NCBI RefSeq assembly: GCF_014250515.1
Contig: NZ_CP060202.1
Span: 3,979,501-4,043,500, forward strand
DNA: 64,000 nt
Source of the DNA: Hymenobacter sediminicola
GTDB lineage: Bacteria > Bacteroidota > Bacteroidia > Cytophagales > Hymenobacteraceae
Reading direction: 5' to 3'
Below, one piece after another: positions 59,581 through 64,000 of this stretch; the first letter of the stretch is position 1, and every line of letters begins with the position of its first letter. The notes under the pieces are model-generated. The model saw only the letters and a list, made by a program, of their open reading frames with translations, was not told the origin of the DNA and did not search any database. A program made the position numbers and the translations under genes.

Positions 59581-59632
59581 CCTAGCTGAAGCATAGGATT
59601 CCAGGTAACTGACCGCGCAGGTGGCTGCCAAT

Positions 59633-59665
59633 GAGTACTAGCCGTATGTATCTACATACGTACTC
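59633..59665. promoter_or_regulatory. palindromic operator candidate before DUF389 gene
   Basis: GAGTA, a 5-base gap, CGTATGTA-TC-TACATACG (59643-59660), then TACTC: nested complementary arms with only the two central bases unpaired in the inner part. It ends 5 bases before the ATG at 59671. Confidence 0.5.
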
Positions 59666-59670
59666 TACTT

Positions 59671-60600
59671 ATGCACCGAAGCCTTGAACTCACTGTTCCG
59701 CCTGCCGTTACCGAAACCCTGTGCCAGCAGCTTATCGAACTGGACGAAGTCATCAGCTTGAGCGTGCTACCTGGGGCCTCCCGCAAGCCGCCGGGCGACA
59801 TTATCACCGTGCAGGTGCTTAACCGGGGAGCCGACGAGGTGCTGCGCCGTGCCGGAGCGGCTGTTGCCAAACCCGAGGACTTGTCAGTATCCACGGCGGA
59901 GCTGAGCAGCATTATTGCTCCAGCCGAAGGCGAAAAAGTTCTTAACGACAAGGACGAGGCTATTTGGGAAGAAGTGGAAGCCGGGCTACGCCACCAGGGG
60001 CGCCCAACGCCCAACTATGTGGCCCTGATGGCACTGGGCGGTATTATGGCGGCTATCGGGCTGGTGTCGGAGCCGGTGCCGCAGGCCGTGGCTTTTATTG
60101 CATCCAGCATCATTGCGCCCGGTTTTGAGCCTATTGCCGCTCTACCAATGGGCGTGGTACTGAAACGCTGGCACGTGGTATGGCGCGGCCTTCGCTCCAC
60201 TCTCATTGGGTATTTTCTCTTCATCCTGACGGCGGGCCTCACGATGTGGCTGCTGGTAGCCAGCGGCGAAAGCTCAGCAGCTGAACTGATGGCCAATCCG
60301 GAAGTGCACAGCATTTCGCAGCCCACCCTCAAAAGCCTGCTGATTTCGGCTTGCGGGGCCGCGGCCGGCATTGTGATTATTGCGGCCTACCGGCGTAGCG
60401 TCATTGCTGGCGCCCTCATTGCTCTCATCCTGATGCCGGCAGCCGCCCTCATTGGGGCCGGGGTTGCAGTCGGTATATCCAGTCTGGCGGTGGAGGGCCT
60501 CATTCGTTTTGGCATTGATGTAGCCTTTGTGCTGGTGCTCGGGTTCATTGTTTTCTACAGCAAACAGAAGATTCTGCACCGCCGTCGGCCTCTGGAATAA
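59671..60600 (+). CDS. DUF389 membrane protein
   Basis: 309 residues of the DUF389 (TIGR00341-type) family: a small N-terminal cytoplasmic domain (about 1-105, HRSLELTVPPAVTETLCQQL) followed by about six membrane helices with the family motif IASSIIAPGFEPIAALPMGV. The family is widespread but has no proven function; a transport or membrane-stress role has been guessed. The palindrome just before the ATG suggests local control. It starts 90 bp after the membrane gene pair and may share the same transcript. Confidence 0.88.
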   Translation: MHRSLELTVPPAVTETLCQQLIELDEVISLSVLPGASRKPPGDIITVQVLNRGADEVLRRAGAAVAKPEDLSVSTAELSSIIAPAEGEKVLNDKDEAIWEEVEAGLRHQGRPTPNYVALMALGGIMAAIGLVSEPVPQAVAFIASSIIAPGFEPIAALPMGVVLKRWHVVWRGLRSTLIGYFLFILTAGLTMWLLVASGESSAAELMANPEVHSISQPTLKSLLISACGAAAGIVIIAAYRRSVIAGALIALILMPAAALIGAGVAVGISSLAVEGLIRFGIDVAFVLVLGFIVFYSKQKILHRRRPLE

Positions 60601-60605
60601 GACAT

Positions 60606-60645
60606 AAAAAAGCCGCCTGCGCTACGGTAGCACAGGCGGCTTTTT
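60606..60645. terminator. bidirectional terminator
   Basis: AAAAAGCCGCCTG pairs with CAGGCGGCTTTTT, with GCTA/TAGC pairing inside, between convergent genes. Confidence 0.9.
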
Positions 60646-60663
60646 CGAGTGAATGGCGCACTG

Positions 60664-61812
60664 TTATACTTTCAATGGCTCTTTGCGGAACATTTTAGCG
60701 AGCTGCTCCACAGCGTAGTCTACCTCCTCAACGGTGTTGTATTTGCTCATGGAAAAACGGATGGTTCCCCGGTCGGGGTCAGCACCCAGGGCCTGTAGCA
60801 CGTGCGAGCCAGCCTGGGCGCCGCTAGTACACGCCGAGCCACCAGACACCGATATATGATTGATGTCGAGGTTGAAAAGCAGCATTTCATTCATAGACGA
60901 GGGCGGCAGGCTCACGCTCAGAACAGTATAGAGGCTGTGCTCCGCATCGGCTGAGGTACCATTGAACTGAACACCTTCAATTTCAGCCTGCAGCTTCTCG
61001 ATGAACCGGTCTTTCAGCCCCTGAATATGGCGCTGATGCTCGGTCATGTCGCGGTACGCAATTTCCAGGGCCTTAGCCAGCCCAATGATGCCATATACGT
61101 TTTCGGTGCCCGCCCGCTGGTTGCGCTCCTGCGAACCGCCATGAATCAGGGCGTCCATGGTCTGGCCCGAGCGGCGGTAGAGGAAACCCACCCCTTTCGG
61201 ACCGTGGAACTTGTGCGCTGAACCCACCAGAAAGTGGGTTTTCAGTTGCTGCACATCGTGCTTGTAGTGTCCCATAGTCTGCACCGTATCGGTGTGAAAC
61301 ACGGCATCGTGGCGGGCACATATTTCGCCGATAGTGGCAATGTCGTTCAGGTTCCCAATTTCGTTATTGGCGTGCATCAGGCTCACGAAGGTGCGTGGGT
61401 GCGTGGCCAGCAACTCCTCCAGATGTTCCAGATCCAAGCGGCCCTGCGCATCGTGGCGAAGGTAGCTCAGCTTGGCGTCGCCGCATTTTTCCAGAGCCTG
61501 CGTGGTGTGCAGCACCGCATGGTGCTCCAGCGGCGACGTAATCATGTGTTTCAGCCCCAGCGTCCGGACACTGCCGAAAGCAGCATAATTATCGGCTTCT
61601 GTGCCACACGAGGTGAATACGATTTCAGCCGGTGCCGCATTAATGAGGTGCGCAATGCTTTTGCGCGCGTTTTCGATGGCTGCCCGCGACTGTCGGCCGT
61701 GCCCATGAATACTGCTGGGGTTGCCGAAATGGTCCCGCATAAAAGGCAGCATAGCATCCAGCACTTCGGGGTCTAGGGGCGTGGTAGCGGCGTTATCGAA
61801 GTAAACAGTCAT
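60664..61812 (-). CDS. cysteine desulfurase (NifS/IscS class V aminotransferase)
   Basis: A PLP enzyme of 382 residues that takes sulfur from cysteine, giving alanine and a persulfide for iron-sulfur clusters or thiolated tRNA. It shows the start TVYFDNAATTPLDPEVLDAM, the internal aldimine Lys in VGSAHKFHGPKGVGFLYR, and the persulfide Cys in SVSGGSACTSGAQAGSHVLQ, in a loop of the NifS/IscS (not SufS) type. I use the ATG at 61812 (MTVYFDN). No scaffold gene is adjacent. A -7-like TATTTTTG lies at 61854-61847 on the minus strand. Confidence 0.92.
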   Translation of the reverse strand: MTVYFDNAATTPLDPEVLDAMLPFMRDHFGNPSSIHGHGRQSRAAIENARKSIAHLINAAPAEIVFTSCGTEADNYAAFGSVRTLGLKHMITSPLEHHAVLHTTQALEKCGDAKLSYLRHDAQGRLDLEHLEELLATHPRTFVSLMHANNEIGNLNDIATIGEICARHDAVFHTDTVQTMGHYKHDVQQLKTHFLVGSAHKFHGPKGVGFLYRRSGQTMDALIHGGSQERNQRAGTENVYGIIGLAKALEIAYRDMTEHQRHIQGLKDRFIEKLQAEIEGVQFNGTSADAEHSLYTVLSVSLPPSSMNEMLLFNLDINHISVSGGSACTSGAQAGSHVLQALGADPDRGTIRFSMSKYNTVEEVDYAVEQLAKMFRKEPLKV

Positions 61813-61854
61813 GGGCGGCAACGTAGGTTGTGGGTGGCAACGGCCACAAAAATA

Positions 61855-61883
61855 AAGGATTCCGGCGGGGTAGCCGGAATCCT
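61855..61883 (-). terminator. terminator after the glmM-like gene
   Basis: AAGGATTCCGGC pairs exactly with GCCGGAATCCTT around GGGGTA. It overlaps the upstream region of the cysteine desulfurase gene. Confidence 0.8.
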
Positions 61884-61916
61884 TCTTTCAAGTTGCAAAA
61901 ATTGCAGCGACCAGCT

Positions 61917-63311
61917 TTAGCTCTTCACCGAAATAATTTCCTTGATGTCAGCTATGATTTTATTGGCCAGATGGTCGGCAGTGGCATTGGAATCCGACTC
62001 GGCATAAATCCGGATGATAGGCTCCGTGTTCGACTTGCGCAGGTGCACCCACTCCTTATCAAACTCGATTTTCACCCCATCAATCGTGTTGACGGGCTGC
62101 TTGGCGTAGCGCTGCTGCATCTGCTCCAGCACTTGGTCGGTATTGATTTCCGGCGTCAGCTCAATCTTATTTTTTGAGATAAAGTAGTTGGGGTAAGAAG
62201 CCCGCAGGCGTGTCATGGTGAGACCGGTCTTGGCCAGGTGGCTCAGGAAAAGCGCAATACCTACCAGCGAGTCGCGTCCATAATGCAGCTCCGGGTAGAT
62301 GATACCGCCGTTACCTTCGCCGCCAATTATGGCGTTGGTTTCCTTCATCTTGGTCACCACGTTCACCTCGCCCACGGCTGCTGCCGCATAGTTGCCGCCG
62401 TGCTTTTCCGTTACGTCGCGCAGGGCCCGGGTGCTGCTCAAGTTGCTGACGGTGTTGCCGCCGCCGTTTTGCTGCAGCACATAGTCAGCCACGGCTACTA
62501 GCGTGTACTCCTCGCCGAACATGGTGCCGTCTTCGTTCACCAGCGCCAGGCGGTCCACATCGGGGTCTACCACAATGCCCAGATCGAAGGAGCCTTTTTC
62601 CATCGTTTTGGCAATTTCCCGCAGGTTTTCGGGCAGCGGCTCAGGGTTGTGCGCAAAGTCGCCGGTTGGCTCGCAGAACAGCTTCTCGATGACCTCCACA
62701 CCTAATTGCTCCAGCAGCATAGGCACGGCAAAGCCGCCTGTGGAATTTACCGCATCCACTACCACCCGGAAATTCTTGCCCTTGATGGCGGCCTTGTCGA
62801 CCAGCGGCAGCGCCAGAATGGTGTTGATGTGCTCCTGTAGGAACGTGTCGTCGGTGCTGTATTGGCCCAGCTTCATAACGGGCGCAAAGTCAAATGCCTC
62901 CGAGTCGCCGAGGGTCAGTACTTTTTTGCCTTCCTCATCCGATATGAACTCGCCCTTGTCGTTGAGCAGTTTCAGCGCGTTCCACTGCTTCGGGTTGTGC
63001 GAAGCCGTTAGAATGATGCCGCCACCGGCTTTTTTAGCTGGCACCGCCATTTCTACGGTAGGAGTCGTGCTCAGGCCCAGATCCACTACGTCGATGCCCA
63101 AGCCCTGCAATGTGGCGGCCACCAGCTTGCTCACCATCTCGCCGGAAATGCGTGCGTCGCGCCCGATAACGATGGTATTGTTTTGGGTGGTGTTGAGAAC
63201 CCACGTGCCAAAAGCCGCCGCGTATTTTACAATGTCGATGGGCGTCAGGCCTTCGCCGGCTGCGCCGCCAATAGTACCCCGGATGCCCGAAATGGATTTA
63301 ATCAGTGCCAC
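61917..63311 (-). CDS. glmM: phosphoglucosamine mutase (phosphohexomutase)
   Basis: A 464-residue alpha-D-phosphohexomutase, most likely converting glucosamine-6-phosphate to glucosamine-1-phosphate for peptidoglycan and lipid A synthesis. The phosphoserine loop is GGGIILTASHNPKQWNALKL, the metal loop DPDVDRLALVNEDGTMFGEE, the sugar-binding loop GGEGNGGIIYPELHYGRDS and the C-terminal phosphate loop RKSNTEPIIRIYAES. The GEGNGG motif with EYTLVAVADYVLQ supports GlmM, though phosphomannomutase activity is not excluded. TACTTTTG (63345-63338, minus strand) fits a -7 box. Confidence 0.9.
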   Translation of the reverse strand: MALIKSISGIRGTIGGAAGEGLTPIDIVKYAAAFGTWVLNTTQNNTIVIGRDARISGEMVSKLVAATLQGLGIDVVDLGLSTTPTVEMAVPAKKAGGGIILTASHNPKQWNALKLLNDKGEFISDEEGKKVLTLGDSEAFDFAPVMKLGQYSTDDTFLQEHINTILALPLVDKAAIKGKNFRVVVDAVNSTGGFAVPMLLEQLGVEVIEKLFCEPTGDFAHNPEPLPENLREIAKTMEKGSFDLGIVVDPDVDRLALVNEDGTMFGEEYTLVAVADYVLQQNGGGNTVSNLSSTRALRDVTEKHGGNYAAAAVGEVNVVTKMKETNAIIGGEGNGGIIYPELHYGRDSLVGIALFLSHLAKTGLTMTRLRASYPNYFISKNKIELTPEINTDQVLEQMQQRYAKQPVNTIDGVKIEFDKEWVHLRKSNTEPIIRIYAESDSNATADHLANKIIADIKEIISVKS

Positions 63312-63478
63312 AAGCCAAGTCTGTTTTTTGAATGGGGCAAAAGTAGAGAAACGCCCCTGCTTTCGCTATGAAAGTACGTATTCTGTGCCGCAGCAGTGCG
63401 CAGGCAGGTTTGTCACCTTATCTGCTCCGCTGTTCACTCCGCCGTGACGGCCTAACGATAGAGTGTGGCATGGCGTTG

Positions 63479-63486
63479 TATCTTTG
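63479..63486 (+). promoter_or_regulatory. -7 box directly before mazG
   Basis: TATCTTTG matches TAnnTTTG, with only five bases between it and the ATG at 63492. A transcript from it would have no real leader. Confidence 0.4.
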
Positions 63487-63491
63487 AACTA

Positions 63492-64000
63492 ATGGAATAT
63501 AACACTCCCAACCGCCGGCCGGCTCAGCTGGAAGCTTTTAGCCGCCTGCTTGATGTGCTGGAACGCCTGCGCGCCGAATGTCCCTGGGACCGAAAGCAAA
63601 CCCTGGAGAGCCTGCGCCACCTCACCATCGAAGAAACCTACGAACTCAGCGACGCCATTATCCGCCACGACCTGCCGGACTTGCAAAAAGAGCTGGGGGA
63701 TGTATTTCTGCACCTGATTTTTTACGCCAAAATAGCCTCTGAGACTGGTCAGTTCGACATTGCAGATGTGCTGAATGCGCAGTGCGAAAAGCTTATCTTC
63801 CGGCATCCGCATATTTATGGCAGCGTGCAGGCCGAAACCGAAGAAGAGGTGAAGCGCAACTGGGAACAGCTTAAACTCAAGGAAAAAGGCAACACGTCGG
63901 TGCTTGGTGGCGTACCTACCTCGCTACCGGCTCTTGTGAAGGCGATGCGCATTCAGGAGAAAGCGCGCGGTGCGGGCTTCGACTGGGAGCGACCAGAGCA
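63492..64000 (+). CDS. mazG: nucleoside triphosphate pyrophosphohydrolase MazG, N-terminal part
   Basis: The frame opens at the ATG at 63492 (MEYNTPNRRPAQLEAFSRLL) and runs off the window after 169 codons. It shows the MazG hallmark: LRAECPWDRKQTLESLRHLT, then EETYELSDAI with metal-binding acids and KELGDVFLHLIFYAKIASE, which completes the EExxE...ExxD cluster, and the later KRNWEQLKLKEKG and LPALVKAMRIQEKARGAGFD. The enzyme hydrolyses non-standard NTPs to NMP and pyrophosphate. The C-terminal domain is outside the window. Confidence 0.94.
   Translation, partial: MEYNTPNRRPAQLEAFSRLLDVLERLRAECPWDRKQTLESLRHLTIEETYELSDAIIRHDLPDLQKELGDVFLHLIFYAKIASETGQFDIADVLNAQCEKLIFRHPHIYGSVQAETEEEVKRNWEQLKLKEKGNTSVLGGVPTSLPALVKAMRIQEKARGAGFDWERPE

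Noticed and set aside
1-64000. tRNA or rRNA genes
   Set aside because: I found no stretch with the T-loop GTTCGAATCC-type signature or rRNA-like sequence in the gaps; a covariance-model search would be decisive.

Overview
The window is chromosomal DNA (about 57 % G+C by eye) from a member of the Bacteroidota, most likely Hymenobacter or a close relative in the Cytophagales. The evidence is the set of family-specific genes (gliding lipoproteins GldB and GldD, a PorT-type barrel, a 29-residue COX24-like basic protein, DUF4292 and PRC-barrel proteins), promoters of the TTG-N19/20-TAnnTTTG type, and few Shine-Dalgarno sites. I see no tRNA, rRNA, CRISPR array, prophage, transposase or plasmid gene. 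About 58 protein genes are supported; the first and last run off the window.

Layout. 1-9 kb: mscL, an enoyl-CoA hydratase, a Wzx-type flippase, dut, a sugar nucleotidyltransferase, then an overlapping TPR / DUF4292 / EnvC-like envelope operon. 9-16 kb: a GAF-LytTR regulator, two tatA genes leading into gatA, a LysM lytic transglycosylase, a DsbA-like oxidoreductase and an aldo/keto reductase. 17-24 kb: two tandem secreted alpha/beta hydrolases (the first has lost its nucleophilic serine), an MFS exporter, an ECF sigma factor overlapping a tiny partner gene, and nth. 24-35 kb: a glycosyltransferase, gldB, a PorT-like barrel, rng, the COX24-like gene, a TPR protein, HU, mutY, ssb, gldD and recG. 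36-48.5 kb: glutamate dehydrogenase and a fatty-acid degradation cluster (acyl-CoA dehydrogenase, fadA, fused HAD-ECH fadB, marR, fadD). 48.6-56 kb: a ureohydrolase-fold protein with a broken metal site, a b5-type haem protein, murQ, der, era and hemH. 56-64 kb: PRC-barrel protein, DUF2157 and partner membrane proteins, DUF389, cysteine desulfurase, phosphohexomutase (glmM-like) and the start of mazG.

How genes work together. FadD activates fatty acids; the acyl-CoA dehydrogenase, FadB and FadA carry out the beta-oxidation spiral. A near-identical stretch of about 38 bases lies in front of both marR and the acyl-CoA dehydrogenase, so I infer that this MarR protein controls both. The same region holds a cluster of structured intergenic repeats: two copies of one terminal-inverted-repeat family whose inner hairpins differ by pair-preserving changes, a second family, and a repeat pair that brackets an orphan gene and supplies its start codon.

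Most of the window is ordinary core genome. I did not find a clear new defence or mobile system. The items most worth checking are the shared MarR operator, the palindromic repeat families, an 18-bp perfect hairpin inside the gatA coding start, and the two enzymes with lost catalytic residues.
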